Position numbers and translations under genes: made by a program
Notes under the pieces: generated by a model
The model's input: the letters and a program-made list of their open reading frames with translations, nothing else
What the model was told of the DNA's origin: nothing
Database searches by the model: none
Part shown: piece after piece, positions 45,891 to 58,676 of the stretch
Numbering within the stretch: position 1 is the first letter of the stretch
Layout: each line of letters opens with the position of its first letter
Source of the DNA: Cordilura impudica
Taxonomy: Eukaryota > Arthropoda > Insecta > Diptera > Scathophagidae
DNA length: 64,000 nucleotides
Direction of reading: 5' to 3'
Assembly: GCA_963682025.1 (NCBI GenBank)
Contig: OY821520.1
Location: forward strand, 186,710,758-186,774,757

Positions 45891-47440
45891 GGGCGATAAT
45901 TGTTGAAAAAACTATAAACAGAATTAATGATATTCGGAGCAACTCCAAAAGAATTTTACTCATTACCGATTCCATTGATCCCTAAAGCTTTTTGTGTTTG
46001 GAGTCTGGGATCTGACAACAACAGGCCACACCACTATGGAACTTAAAGTTATATTCGGTGTAAATTTGTTTTTCCGATGTTCTATAAACAGATCTCCTTT
46101 TTCTTTGTAATTTCTAGCACAACTGTCATTAATTTAATTAATATTTTTTACAAGTTCATTCTGCTAGTCTACAGGCCTACTGGGCCCATATCGTCCATTT
46201 TAGAGTTAATATTAATTTAAACGTGCGTATTGATAAAATCAATCTTGGTGCATAAAAACTTGTATACCGTTAACAAACAAAACTGGTACATAAAGATTAA
46301 AAATTGCTTTGCCACATAAGCCATAGAAAAAAATCTTCACGATTACCACAAATTGGCCAACGAAAAAAACAATATCAAATGAAGGCAAGTGCAAGGTAAT
46401 TGCGCATTAAAATGCAAACAACAAATTGACGACTTTTGAATCAAATACTCTTAAATTCGTACAAACGTACAAATCTACGCAATAACACAATGTTCACATG
46501 AAAACATTAAACTCTTTTCAAATGGAAACTTTAGATTTGGGTCTGTTTTTCTTCATGGGTTTTCCTCAAAAGCATAATTTAATGAATCTTAATGATTTTT
46601 AATTAGAAATTGAATATTATTGCAAATACTCGCATTTTATAAAGTGTTAAGAAAAACATCTACATAAGTTTCGATTTCAATAATGTTTGTTGTTTCCGCC
46701 GTTTAAGTCTTGCTCTCTGTGGCAGAGGGTGGTATGTAAGGTTTGTTAATCTGTTTGCAACATAAAATTTAATTTAAATTTAAAATGCCTCAAATTAATA
46801 ATACAAACAATAAGAAAAGAATTTACTAAAGGAAATCATCATTTAATTAGAAGTTTTTCTCATACGTGTACAATAAGTTGGTTCGATACCCATACAAAAA
46901 AAAAGTTGTGCAAGTCACCACCTTGCATTAAAGATTAGTTTAAGACAATTCAAAAAAAAATATTTTATATTTTTGCCACGCCCCTGAATACCAACCTTTT
47001 GTTTTTTGTGCACAGTGTCGCCATTTGTAGGCCGATGGCCGATCACAACATGTTACATACCGTTGTTCATGTCTTCAAGACAGCTAATTCACATTTCTAT
47101 ATTGAATAATTTGTGACTTCGACGTCAAATTCTAGTTGTAACTTTGACAATCTCGGTTCACCCACCGTAATGCCAATTATTTTTAAACAAAAAGAAAATC
47201 GCTTTAATTTCATGAAACTATTTATAAACAAAAAAGTTACAGAGGTTTAAAAAAATACATGTAATGAAAAGATCAGATATGGCAACTTTTTGTATGAAAA
47301 TAGAAGTTCATAATGTTTAAAAGTTTTTGGAAATTTCAGCTGTAAAATGTCATTATTGTCAGGTAGGATATCTGTCAAAAACATAACCATGAAATATTCG
47401 TGAATTTGTTATCAGAATCGTAAATATTTTGCTTGCGGAA
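45891..47440. other. intergenic, no gene seen
   Basis: AT-rich. One 'tttttgccacgcccctgaa' near 46971 recalls the GCCACGCCC block of INE-1-type repeats. Nothing else supportable. Confidence 0.35.
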
Positions 47441-47660
47441 ATGTCGGATTTTGAGCTGAATAAGCCTCAGTTGCGGAAACCCTTGGTTTACATCTTTAAT
47501 TGGGAGAAATATGCAGCTGAGGCGTAGAAGCATATGGTGAGGGTGCCTTAAGTGAGAAAAATTATCGTGAGTGATTTCTGAAGTTTTAGATAAGCGACTT
47601 TGAAAAAATTCGCTTATTATCGGCACAATTAAACTTCCCGCAGTAAATTTTCTGTCAATT
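47441..47660 (+). pseudogene. mariner transposase N-terminal fragment
   Basis: Reads MSDFELNKPQLRKPLVYIFN, WEKYAAEA-stop-KHMVRV and, after a shift, IIVSDF. This corresponds to the first helix-turn-helix of mauritiana/Mos1-type mariners (M-S-x-F-x-x-N-K-x-x-L-R-x-x-L-I-x-x-F…AAES). No catalytic part follows. Confidence 0.5.
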
Positions 47661-47795
47661 ACAGTATAGATAAATTCAAATCAGATATCCACAAATACTA
47701 CTCACACTAACCTCCTACCCATAAAATATTTTTCGGATATCAAGACAGTGCACTGCATAATTAGGGGACACCCCACAGTGTTTACGTATGTATAT

Positions 47796-48992
47796 TAGGG
47801 TGGCCCTTCATTATAAGTAGGGGAAAAAAGTTAAATATGCGAATAGCAAAAAAACTGAGAAATACAAAGTTTTGGGTCAATCAAAAAAAAAAATTAGAGG
47901 TGCCTCAATGCGACAAGTGTTTTTATAAAATCAAATTATAAATTCATCATATCATCAAATCATGGAAATCGGTAAAATGTACATAGCACAATTTTATTTC
48001 CCAACCCAGAGTAAGGTTTTCATCTAGTTTACTAGAACAATTAATTTTTTTAAATATGCCAAAATTCAAAGTTTAGCCTAGGCAAGGAATGGGTTACCGT
48101 TGTTCGATTTATTCCAAATATTTAGCGTGGAAGTCTTGCACAGTTGGTTATTATATTTTAAGCGTCACATCTAAAAATTCAACAGCACTTACAAAATATT
48201 TGAATTTTTTGAATAAATTTTCTTTTATTAGCTTGGGGTCATATATGACCCCAAATCCTAGGCTAAAATAAAATAAAATATAAAATATAACATTTAAAAG
48301 TAGAAAACTGATAAATTTTTGAAACAAAGTGTTTAGAAAGAGTACATTTACTGAATATTTCACAAAAAACTAATTTTTCTCGATGTCCGCAAAAATAATT
48401 CCTTGTAAAAAAAATTCTGGCTGAGGAATTTACTTAGAAGTTCACACTGTTAATCTCTAACATATATTTAACAAAACTTTAAAGTGCCAGATCCATTTTT
48501 TGAAATTTTGTTTAAGAAAATTTTTTAAAACTTAAAAAAGGAGTTTTCAAATAGGTTAAAAAAAATAGAACAATACTTCATGTCTGACTGCTCAAAGATA
48601 TAGAGACCAAAAAATAATGGCTATAATTAATTTCTTAAACAATTTCCGTCAAATTTCACGACCTAGTTTTTTTTTTGGTACAAAAGTGGTCTGGGGCATT
48701 TGCTATTGCTTGGCGAGTTTTTATTCGATATTGAAGTTATATAGCTTTTTAAGGAGATAATTTAATACTGAAATCGATTCATATAACAACTTGTCGAAAA
48801 AATTAAACAAAATCTGAAAAAAGTCATATTTTCCCCATATAAATACACTTGAAATTTTCAGTTGCGTTGAGGCACCTCTAAATTTCATTTGATTGACCCA
48901 AAACTTTGTATTTCTCAGTTTTTTGTTATTCGCATATTTTTAGGGGGGTGAGACCTAGAGTTTGAACACTTTTTTTATTAAGGGCCACCCTA
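47796..48992. mobile_element. 1.19-kb element with ~120-bp terminal inverted repeats
   Basis: The element runs 47798-48990, flanked by TA on each side. The left repeat (47798-47914) and right repeat (48862-48990) start GGGTGGCCCTT and share, in inverted order, ATATGCGAATA, ACTGAGAAATACAAAGTTTT, GGGTCAATCAAA and TTAGAGGTGCCTCAA. The right arm carries an extra ~15-20 bp (ggggggtgagacctagagtt). The ~950-bp interior has no coding motif, so it is non-autonomous. The superfamily is not assigned. Confidence 0.85.
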
Positions 48993-49937
48993 ATGTATTT
49001 ATATATATAAAAAAAAGTTAGGAAATTATTTTATTAATATTTTTTTAAGCAAAATGCAACGAAACATTTTAACTTAGCATGAAGTAATATTAATTTATTT
49101 TTTTAATTGAATTTTGTTTACACGGTTCAAAACAAAACGAAGAAACATAAAATTAGTTTCTTAGGGTTTTTTCAAATACTTTCATTTCATTTTTTTTATC
49201 ACATAAATACTTGTGATTTTATTTTCGGAAGATTCTTCATACTCGCTACAAATATTATTATTTTAGTTTTTCAACCTTCATTGTGATAATATCTGACTAA
49301 ATTTATAAAATTTTTTATGATAGTTTAAATTGAAAAATAAACAATTATTATTATATCACTTCGTAAAAGTTATATTTTTTTTAATTAAAGTAATTAAGTG
49401 ATTTTTATTTTATCATACGTAAAAAATAAAACTCAGTCAAGAGCTTTTCAAATATAAAAGTTACTTAAATATTTCCTGATATATATTATGACCTTAAATA
49501 AAAGTCCTCATTATAATCTCCTTAACTAATCTTTCACACATATGAGCCACTATTTATTTTAATTTTTGGCATTTTCACATTTATTCTTTAATTCCAGATA
49601 TTCTTTAATTGCCAATGCCGATTGGTCAAATAATTTTCCTGAAGAACAGGAACTTAAATGTTGCACCGCATTTTATTTTTTTCGTCCCATTTTCATTATA
49701 AATTTCCACTCAAGTCTTTTATAAGACTTTTATGATCTATCGAAAAATTAAAGTAATTTACTGATTTTGATTTTTATATAAAATAGTTTGACTGATAGGT
49801 TAGGTAAAATTAGATGGGTTGCTCGGCGAGTACACTCGGAGGCCATATGACCAATTATGATATCCTTTAGAAAGGATCGGAAGGAAGAGATTGGTAGAGA
49901 TTATAAAAGTAAAGAGTATGGAAAAGAAAGGATAGTG
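48993..49937. other. intergenic, no gene seen
   Basis: AT-rich. Nothing recognised. Confidence 0.4.
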
Positions 49938-50645
49938 AAAATGAGCACTTTCGTCCGCTATACGTCCCAGCCAGATTCCAATAAGAAGTCCGCAAGTTCA
50001 CCGAGTGAAACATCTACTATGCAGCCCATGTTATCGAAGAATCTTTGCCCTAGATATCTAAGGCGCCGATCGTTCAGTCCTAGACATTCACACAGCAAAT
50101 TTTGCACTAACACCTCCTCGTCCACATCCATACAGCTCCTACAGAAGCCAGCTCTCGGGACACCTATGTGTTCGGCAATCCACCCTATTACACAGTGTCT
50201 GATTGTCCCTTTACCAAAACCAAGGATTGCTTTCGTTATCCTTGGATTAGGCAAGGGCCATAGGATCTGGGATATTTTGTAAGAGGTCAGTTGTGTCCTC
50301 CTTGTCCTTAATTCAAGATTAGCTGCCTCTTCAATTAGATTCGGCAGCTGGAATAGAAGAATTTTAATATCAGTGTCCATCGTCCCGCTCAACGATTCTG
50401 AGCGCTTCCGTGCACACTCGTCAGCCAGCTCGTTTCCTTTGATCCCACTGTGTCCTGGAACCCATATCAGCCTCACGGTGATCTGATACATTCCCTTACA
50501 CACTTCGATCTAACGGTCCTTGATTTCAGATCTTTGAGAGCAGCAAGACTCTCCACGAAGATATTAATGGTCGTTGGATCCAAATCCCGCTCCAGAATTA
50601 TTTTCGTTGCTACGAGAATTACGTGAATCTCGGCCTGAAAAACAC
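49938..50645 (-). pseudogene. LINE C-terminal RNase H domain (I/Loa-like)
   Basis: The minus strand starts FQAEIHVILVATKIILERDL, DPTTINIFVESLAALKDLKS and SRTVRSKCVREC, then after a frameshift near 50503 VRLIWVPGHSGIKGNELADE. It continues LGFGKGTIRHCVIGWIAEH, IGVPRAGFCRSCMDVDEE, LLCECLGLNDRRLRYLG and ADFLLESGWDV. These are the RNase H catalytic blocks (compare DSQAAL, here V-E-S-L-A-A-L; W-V-P-G-H; ADE) and the Cys/His tail typical of this LINE group. The D of the DSQAAL box is replaced by E in VESLAAL. Upstream RT is absent. Confidence 0.75.
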
Positions 50646-50711
50646 TACTTTTGTCAGGGATTCTCCGAGCTACCTGAATGTCAAGTTGCTCAGAGTAGAC
50701 CCCTGACTATA

Positions 50712-51115
50712 TATAATATATATGGTTCTTGCTATTACATTCAAAAGGGTAAAACGATCACCGGCGAACAATATTCACAGCTACTGGAATAATTTTACAT
50801 TTATTTAAAGCAAAAACGACAGCACTACACGAAGAAAAAGTGTTCTTCCATCATGGCAACTCATCGACACATATGTCTCACTAAGGCGAAAATACATATA
50901 TTGCGCTACAAACTTTTACCCTATCCAGCATATTCTTCAGAATATTTTTTGTTTTCAAACTTGATGAAATGGCTGGGCGGTAAAAGATTTGAGTCGAATG
51001 AAGAGGTCATCACTGCAATAAATGCCTATTTTGAGGACCTTGTGCAAACCTATTTGAAATAAAAAACTTGACTAAATATGTCGAGCTAAATGGAGACTAT
51101 GTCGGGAATTAAAAA
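50712..51115 (+). pseudogene. mariner transposase C-terminal fragment
   Basis: Reads GKTITGEQYSQLLE-stop, a Lys-rich stretch, then AKIHILRYKLLPYPAYSSEY, FLFSNLMKWLGGKRFESNEE and VITAINAYFEDLVQTYLK. This is the last third of an irritans-type mariner transposase. The H-Q-D-N-A box is degraded (MATHRHICLTK region) and the S-P-D-L-A-P block is altered (Y-S-S-E-Y). Abuts the LINE RNase H relic. Confidence 0.7.
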
Positions 51116-52157
51116 AAATGTATTCCAAAAGTCACTGCGTCCTCAAACCGCCCTCGTATTCATTTAATTTCACTTGCACCAAATAGATATTAACGAAAAA
51201 AGAAGAGAACTTTATTTGTTAAACAATTATACAAGAAAATATATATATACATACAATGAAAGCAATAAAATTAACAATTTTTGCCATCGACGTTGTCCGT
51301 CGCTGTTTTGGGTATTTATTTTTCCGCAACGAAAAATTGATCTGCACTGGTCTGGTTGAACTTATACTGTAAGTACTAAAAGTTTTCAATAAAAATATTT
51401 AAAAAATATAAATTTAAAAAAATCAGATTTATTATAAATAATGTGTGAAAGTCCACCACTTTGTCAAATAAGGTAACAACAACGTCCAATAAATATAAAA
51501 TTTTGTAATGTTACATGTATACTACAACTCAAATCTAGTTAAAACTACATTACGACACAACTCTAGTTTTAATTCAGGAGATTTCCAGTGCAAAAGTACA
51601 ATTCCAAATCTGCTAGATTTAATGCTTAGTTAAAAAATGTATACTCCTCCTATATAGGAGATTGGTGCGGAGTTGTGAGTACTCAAGCGTGATATTTCCC
51701 TATAATTTTGAATACTATAGATTATATGTCTACATGTCTACATGTCGGAGAAAGTGGAGAGGGTGAACTGGGTGCACCACCGTCTAATAGGAAAAAAGGC
51801 AGCCTCAGTTCCAGTATACGACTGTTGATGTAGTTTCAGATGATAACACCTCTCTTATCCTATGCTTTTCGGTTCGGAGTTTCTTCCCGTCAGATGGAGA
51901 GTATGGGAACGGCGTATCTTTACCGCTTGTCTGGGATTGAAGCCTGAGATTGGTCTGGTAGAGTGATCACACCGGCAGGGTGATATATAAAGGTATGGGT
52001 TCTCCTAGTATAGATTTCTATCTAATAAACTCCGTGATAAGATTTTGGAAGGGGCATCCGCTCTGGATAATTGTTTGCTTGGGAAGTACTTAACATCCGC
52101 GCGGGACCTGTAATCTGTTTTTGACATGTTTATGTATCTTCAGTAGGTGCATTCCAC
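51116..52157. other. intergenic, no gene seen
   Basis: Moderately AT-rich. Nothing recognised. Confidence 0.4.
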
Positions 52158-54580
52158 TGTTACGTACAGACAAGTTCAACTAATTCTACGGTTTATATTA
52201 CATATAGCACTTAATTGTTTTATCAGATATATACTTTTTTTTCTCTAATTTAATAGATTATATACTAGTCTTTAATAGTGCGAAGAAACATTTAAAAAAA
52301 GTCATGAAATACTGAAGAAAAATGCAAACAACCCACGTCACGTACGGGACACATCAAGTCAACCAACATTCGAAATCGTTATAGTTTTATTCAGATTTCA
52401 GCGAATATATTACAGGTGCATAAAAAGTGTCTTCGAAGGAAATTATAACTAAGAATCAAGCTTGCTACTAGCGAAAAAAAATATTAATTAAAACACCTAT
52501 TTATAATTCAAAAACATTTTTTATATTTGTCACGTACAGACAAGTCGCGTCACGTACGGGACATAGTTCAACTTAAATCTATAATATATGTAAAAATCAA
52601 TAGGTAAATACAGTTTTGTCTTGGGAAAGGCAATGTTTTCTGCACTCCACAACTTTCTCCTCAGTTTTAAGAAAATGGAAGTTGGAAACTCCAGTTATCG
52701 CTTTGGCATTGTCCCACGGCGATGCACTTTTAATCCTTTCATAAATTTCAGAGGATGGCACATAAATCACACAGGTTTTTGTGACTAATTGAGAAGCTAA
52801 ATCAGAAAAGTCCTTGGCTGATTGGACAACAACATGTTCATTTTGGCTCATCATTTTCTCTCTTACCAGTCTTTTGATATTTCCGCCAACTCCGTTTATC
52901 ACACCTTTTCCATGCGATGTAGCAAAATATTTCCAATAAAAGGGCCTTTTGTACTTTTCACTCAACATTGATGTTAGTTTAACCATATAACGGTTCTTAA
53001 ATTCCGATGAAGGGCCGTCACTCCAAATAATTTCCGCTGAAGGTAAGTCTTCATTTTCTTTATGCATCAAGTCAAACAACTTATTGATGAAAACAAAAAC
53101 TGTATCCTTGTCTTTCGAATTTGCATCTGAGCATATACGATATGTTTGGCAATTGCCTTTGTAAAAACTTGCAGCAGTAAATAAAAGAACACTTGTTCGT
53201 GACCAGAGTGCGCTTTGAACTTCATTCTGGTATTCACAGCCAAGAGACATCGCAAAATCAACTTGAAGGATTCGCACATTTTCATTGCGTTGGTCTTTTT
53301 GAAATTCACCGGCTTGAACTCGTTTTAAATTAACATGCTTCATCATAATATGGATAGAATCAATCAATTTTTCTTTAAGTTCACCTGAACTTGTTTCGTG
53401 GTTTACTAAACGTAGTTTATTTTGTGAGTTTTTTCCCATTCTTTCCATACACAGATTGTACTTAAATCCATAGAAATTAATATTTTTTTCCATCAGAACA
53501 AGTATCACATTCATTTTTCCAGCACTTCAAATCCAAAGAAGGATCACATAAAATCATAGTCCACCAGTCGTTACAATAATTTTGTTTCAAACCTTTCAAT
53601 TTGAACATAAAATTTTCATGAGTTAAACATTTGCACTGGTCTGAAGGTGTGTCTTTCATTAGCAAAACGTTTTTCGGTCTTAGACTGGAAAATTTTGAAA
53701 ATCCAATTTCGATATTAGGAAAAAATTCTTTAAAAATGCAAAAGGCTTCTCGTAGGTACAAAGTCAAATAATGCTTTTGACACTTCTTCTTAATGCCGTT
53801 TTCCCAAATAACGATGAAATCATTTGCGCCTGGGCAGGTATACACAATATCCGGACGATAGTTAAATGCTTCCACATCGTCATAACGTGTATCGTCACCT
53901 GATGTGCTAATGTTTGGGCTTTCTGCTAGAGCAATGTTCATTTTACGCGCTAGTTCTGTAACAACCGCTTTTTTCTTTCTTGGTGATTGAGGCAGTGCTT
54001 TTAGAGCCTTTTGAACAGCTTTAGATAAAGTCTGTTTCGACTTGTACGGAGATTCAGTGCTTACAGGAGAATCAGTAGGATTTTGAAGTTCAACCCGCTT
54101 TTTTGCCCTTTGCAATCTCTTCTTATCCCTTTCCTTATGTGAAATTGTTATTAACTCACCTTCAGAAAGATTTTCTGCTTTTCGTTTACGAAGCTCACGC
54201 AATCTTTTAGCCTCATTAGCGGTAAAGTTAGGATCTTCCTCTTTTTGCTTTTCTCGAAATTTTCGCATGCGACTAGCACTGGTTGATGGTTGCTGGTCGC
54301 TCATTTTTGCGTTATTGAGATTTGCAGTACAAAAAAGGGCTTTGTTTATTACAAACGCCAGTAAAAGTTGAAGATGTCAGATAACTTATTCTTCGGCGTC
54401 ACGTACAGACACTTTATTATCACCAAGAATATATTGTAAGCAAAGCGATTTCAAACAAAATTGTTTCACCAGTTTTTAGACCGCTAAAAGTTAGCTGTTA
54501 ACAGAAAAATTCAATTTGTATAGTCGTCTTGTTTACAATTATTAATAGAAAAAGGAATTAAGCGTCACGTATGGGACATC
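52158..54580 (-). mobile_element. putative transposon with GTCACGTAC direct repeats
   Basis: Encloses the transposase-like gene 52597-54304. Copies of (G)TCACGTACAGACA or GTCACGTACGGGACA, all in the same orientation, lie at about 52158 (gttacgtacagaca), 52336, 52529, 52548, 54399 and 54564 (gtcacgtatgggaca). They border the gene on both sides and are not seen elsewhere in the window. Terminal inverted repeats and target duplication were not found, so the outer limits are provisional. Confidence 0.5.
52597..54304 (-). pseudogene. unclassified transposase-like gene, one frameshift from intact
   Basis: Two overlapping frames make one protein of about 570 residues. The first (54304-53477) has a basic N-terminus, MSDQQPSTSASRMRKFREKQ, Arg/Lys-rich helices, then a Cys-bearing region with FSSLRPKNVLLMKDTPSDQC, KCLTHENFMFKLKGLKQN, CWKNECDTCSDG. 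The second continues with ILQVDFAMSLGCEYQNEVQS, IIWSDGPSSEFKNRYM, YFATSHGKGVINGVGGNIKR. The blocks VDFA, SDGPSSxFKN and SHGKG-x-x-x-G-V-G-G-x-x-K define a family frequent in insects and cnidarians and annotated only as uncharacterised. The two Asp suggest an RNase H-like catalytic core (inference). The frame changes at an A7 run near 53487-53495 (minus strand GGAAAAAAATATT); with six A the frame continues. It could be a mutation or a consensus error. Confidence 0.7.
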
Positions 54581-56139
54581 GAAACTTACCTTTCCGTTAT
54601 GATTAATTTCTTATCAAAAACACACTTAACCAAAAAAATGAGTATGCAGTTAAATACAGCGGACCATACACTATAACTAAGAACAGAAATCTAGTTTCTA
54701 TCTGATAAACAATAGCGGCAGCGACCTCCCAAAAAGTTGTGTAAAGACTAATGAAAAAATCCGACTTGTTGTTACTCTCAATAAATAACGGTATTTATAA
54801 AAAATGAGACATACTCACTACAACTTTTGTAAATTATTTTAGATGAGAACATAATCTCACTATGTACGTGCAATAATATATAAAAAATGCATATTTGTAA
54901 AACAGTTCTTCTTTCATTGTACATATGATTTCATTTTATTTTTCAAGTATAGTAATGAGTTTTAGTTTAAGGAAGTAGAATAAGTTTGACTGCTTTCTTT
55001 TTTTAAGTCCGTTTTTGAGAAATATGAATGGATAGCATATTGATATTATTAGATGGCCAGAAAAGCTGGATTTTGCTATCTAAAGATAAGTTAAGTCCTT
55101 GGGAAGTACATTTGTAAGTAATGAATAGTATAGTTTAAAATTAGTTCGGAAGAGTAATATGCAATAGAATATTTTTGAAGAATAAAGAATTGAGAGTAAA
55201 TTATAATCCAGATCTGAGTAGTAAATTTTAGTGGCAGATTTAATTATAAAAACTAAAACTAGTGAAGTAGTACGTACAAATTTCGTTAAGGCTTATAACT
55301 ATAGTTTTCAAGTGAAATATTTTGCAAACTAATCTAATAAAGTGCAAAAGAAAGCGCCTGTTTCAGCGATAATTTAAAATGCTCGTATTTATGTTTTCAC
55401 ATATCAACTATTCTTTATGCATTTTATTGGTGTTTCAAAAGACTTACTTATCTAATATTAAAGATTTATGAAAAATGTTAGTAAATAACTGGCAATACAC
55501 CAATTTCTGTTTGGTTAAATGAAATTTTCTGGTTGCCTTGTACATATTATTTTGCCAATGTGTAGTAGTTATAAGAGTTTGGCTTAGTTTTTTTATCTAA
55601 ATAATATTTTGGTTGTTTATTTTTATGAAGGCCCAAAAAAAGGAAAGTATTTTAACATTTGTGACATGTATTTATAAAATGTACTGACTGGAGTACGATA
55701 GTAAATCTTTGTATGAACAATGAACATTTGTTATACTTCCTTATTGCAGTCATATACATAAAATTCCAATTATATTAAAGAGCACATGTTGCATGTGTTG
55801 TTTTTATTTCAATAGATTATTCAATTCAATAATTTGGCAAAAAGAAATAGATTAGAAAAAACAGAAAAAATAAATTTACTGTATAAATAATCGGCACTGA
55901 AATTAATAGAGGACATTTCTGGATTTCTGATGAAATCAAATGTTTAAATGCATTAGGCAATAAAAAAACTGCACTTCAACTAGGACTAGTTTTTATGTAT
56001 TGTGGCCTGGTAAACTTGAAAATCTCAATAAAAAAAAATTTGTTATGGACAAGTTTATGTATTTATGAATTTATTTTTTCTTTTTTAAATAGTTTCACTA
56101 TTATTTCCATATGATAATAACACTCGAAGTTATTTATAT
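54581..56139. other. intergenic, no gene seen
   Basis: AT-rich. No motif-bearing ORF and no repeat match. Confidence 0.4.
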
Positions 56140-56310
56140 AGGGTCTAGATCCAAAAATGTCCCGATTAGCACCATATTATTGAGGTGAAATATGAGTTCC
56201 AAAAACATACACATACCAAATTTGAGCCAAATATGTTAAACTTGTAAGAAGTAGAATAGATTTAAGTGCATATCAGGTGACTGCTTTATACGAAGGCGAT
56301 GTGACAAATT
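56140..56310 (-). mobile_element. degraded INE-1/DINE-1-like fragment
   Basis: Shares 'gggtctagatccaaaaatg', 'acataccaaatttgag' and 'agatttaagtgcatatc' with the family. No ends are preserved. Confidence 0.5.
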
Positions 56311-56320
56311 AGGTACACAC

Positions 56321-57010
56321 TTTTTATACCCAATACCACTATATGGGCAGGGTGTAATGACTTTTTGTTGATGTTTGTAACTACCAGAAATATTTGACCT
56401 TAACCTTTTATTATACCGATCGACTCAGAATCACTTTCTCAGTCAATTTTGCGATGTCCATGTAAACCAAGCGGTCGCAAATTTGAATATATTTTGATGA
56501 AATTTGGTATCTACGCTTTTATTGTCCAAAGGATGAACGCTGTTGAAATTAGTGTAAATCTGTGCATGTTCAAACCTAGTCCCCATATGACCCGTATGAG
56601 ATCGACTTAAATTGCCATAAGCACCAAATTATCATATAGATCTCGGTTAATTTTTTTTGTGTCTGTTTATTACAACTACTAATCAGTAATCGAAAAATAA
56701 ACCCGGTAGAATAATACTTAGTCATAGCCCTCATATAAAACTGCTTCCCGATCTTCACTTAAATCTATCAAAAAAAAAAATATGGACAAATTTTTCTCAA
56801 ATTTGTTTTTTATATGTTTTGCAAAAAATAAGTGACAAAAATGGTTACGATCGGTCCATTTTTCGACCTAAATATAGCATCCGATATGAACTTTTTCATA
56901 TGCTGATTTTGTATATCAAATTTGTTCGACCTAAGAGATAGGGTTTCTAAACGCGTGGTATGGGGTATCGTATAGTTGGTCTAAACCGACTATAATTTTC
57001 TCACTTGTTA
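56321..57010 (+). mobile_element. INE-1/DINE-1-like Helentron copy, near full length
   Basis: Starts 'tttttatacccaataccact', then a shortened microsatellite (gatgtccatgtaaacc). Ends 'gtggtatggggtatcgtata', hairpin GTTGGTCTAAACCGAC and 'ttttctcacttgtt'. Confidence 0.85.
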
Positions 57011-57050
57011 TTTTTGAAAATGTGATTTATGGATAAAATAAACACATGGT

Positions 57051-57290
57051 TAATGTGTGTTTATTTTGATTAGATCATATATAATAATTTGGATTTTGAG
57101 GCAATTTAGAGCAATTTAGACATCATAAGGGTCTGATTTTCTTCAATATTAATATCATATGACTCATAAAAGCTAATACATCTAATATTATTAAAATATA
57201 TTATATTTACCAACTATATTTTTCGAAAATGATTTTGAATTACGTTCTTTATATATAACAAGTTAGAAAATTATAGTCCATCTAGACGTT
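57051..57290 (-). mobile_element. degraded INE-1/DINE-1-like fragment
   Basis: Shares 'aataatttggattttgaggcaatt' and 'gactcataaaagct' with the family. A separate 'aacaagttagaaaattatagtc' end follows at 57258. Confidence 0.5.
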
Positions 57291-57850
57291 TATCCTATAT
57301 CATTAGTTACGAGAAAACATATTAATTCCATCTTTGCTGAAGTCATAATTGGATACAATTGATTGATACAATTTTTAAGTCAACAGTTTACTCTTCCAAC
57401 AAATTTTTTTGAGTACAAATGAAAATTCAATGGTTTTCCGAAAAAATATTTATTTAAGCTTTTCCTTTATATGCATATAGAAATGGTAGTTGTTACTAAG
57501 GCCCAGAGTATCAAAGGATATAGGTAAATTGACCAATAAATTAAATTCTCCGATCCATTATTCCTTCGCTGGAAAATATGTATTTAAATTTGCTCTGGTC
57601 GTTGAACAAAAGATAAATCCTTCGATTTACGTGTTTTGTCGAACTGCAAGCGTTCTCCCAATGCTTGATTGCCAGTATTTTGCAGTTTTCGCTCGTTTTT
57701 GCACATCGCTTTCCCATCGCAAATTCTTTTAAACCATTTACAATTTATAGACAAATTGACAAATTCTCTTGATACTATATGAAAAGGTTTTAATTAAAAA
57801 ATCGATATTTATAAGAAAATGAGAAATATAGTGTCTGGGATTTATAAATT
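57291..57850. other. unidentified stretch with an 80-codon ORF
   Basis: The plus-strand ORF 57490-57732 and the opposite strand show no family I can name. The stretch is less AT-biased than its surroundings and may be old coding debris. Confidence 0.3.
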
Positions 57851-58623
57851 TTTATACCCTATACCACTATGTGGTTTGGGTATAATGACTTTGTGCTGCT
57901 GTTTGTAACTTCCAAAAATTTTTGACCTAGACCCATCTTTTATTATACCGATCAATCAGAATCGCTATCTGATTCGATTTAACGATGTCCATCCGTCCGT
58001 CTGTATGTCCATGTAAATTTTCTAATCAAACTGCAGGTCGTAAATATGAATATATTTTGATGAAATTTGGTATATAAGCTTTCATCGCCCATAGGATGAA
58101 CGCTATTGAAATTGGTAAGAATCGGTCCATGTTCAGACCTAGCCCCCATACAAATGACCCTTATGAAATCGACATAAATTACCATAAGATCCAAATTGTC
58201 ATATAGATCTTACTCAAATTGGGTTTGTATGCGTTCATTACATCCATTAATGAGTAGTCCAAAAATGATGCCTTTGGCCCCATATAGAACTGCTTCCCGA
58301 TCTTCACTTAAATCTATCAAAACACAAAAATATTGCACTGATTCCTCTCAAATTTTGTTTATATATATTTTTGCAAAATACAAGAGATTTTACTAAACAT
58401 GGTCAGGATCGGTCCATTTTTGGGCCTAGTCCCCATATAGATATAGCATCCGATATGAACTTTTTCATATCTGCAGCCAAAAAATTTAATAAAAATCCCA
58501 CTCAAATTTGGTTTATGCTTATTTTCTATGTCCAGTTAGTTGGGCCTAAGAGGTAGGGTTTCTAAACGCATGGTATAGGGTATCGTATAGTCGGTCTAGA
58601 CCACTATAATTTTCTTACTTGTT
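57851..58623 (+). mobile_element. INE-1/DINE-1-like Helentron copy, full length
   Basis: 5' 'tttataccctataccactat', a GTCC tract (gatgtccatccgtccgtctg), subterminal repeats ACCCTATACCA and TGGTATAGGGT, hairpin AGTCGGTCTAGACCACT and 3' 'ttttcttacttgtt'. Confidence 0.9.
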
Positions 58624-58676
58624 ATGTCTGTTTTGTTAAAAACTATCCCTTATCATCCAATAATAGTATGATTCAT

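Noticed and set aside
47793..47801. TTAGGG at the element edge as telomere-like sequence
   Set aside because: It occurs once, as part of the TA flank plus the TIR; no tandem TTAGGG.
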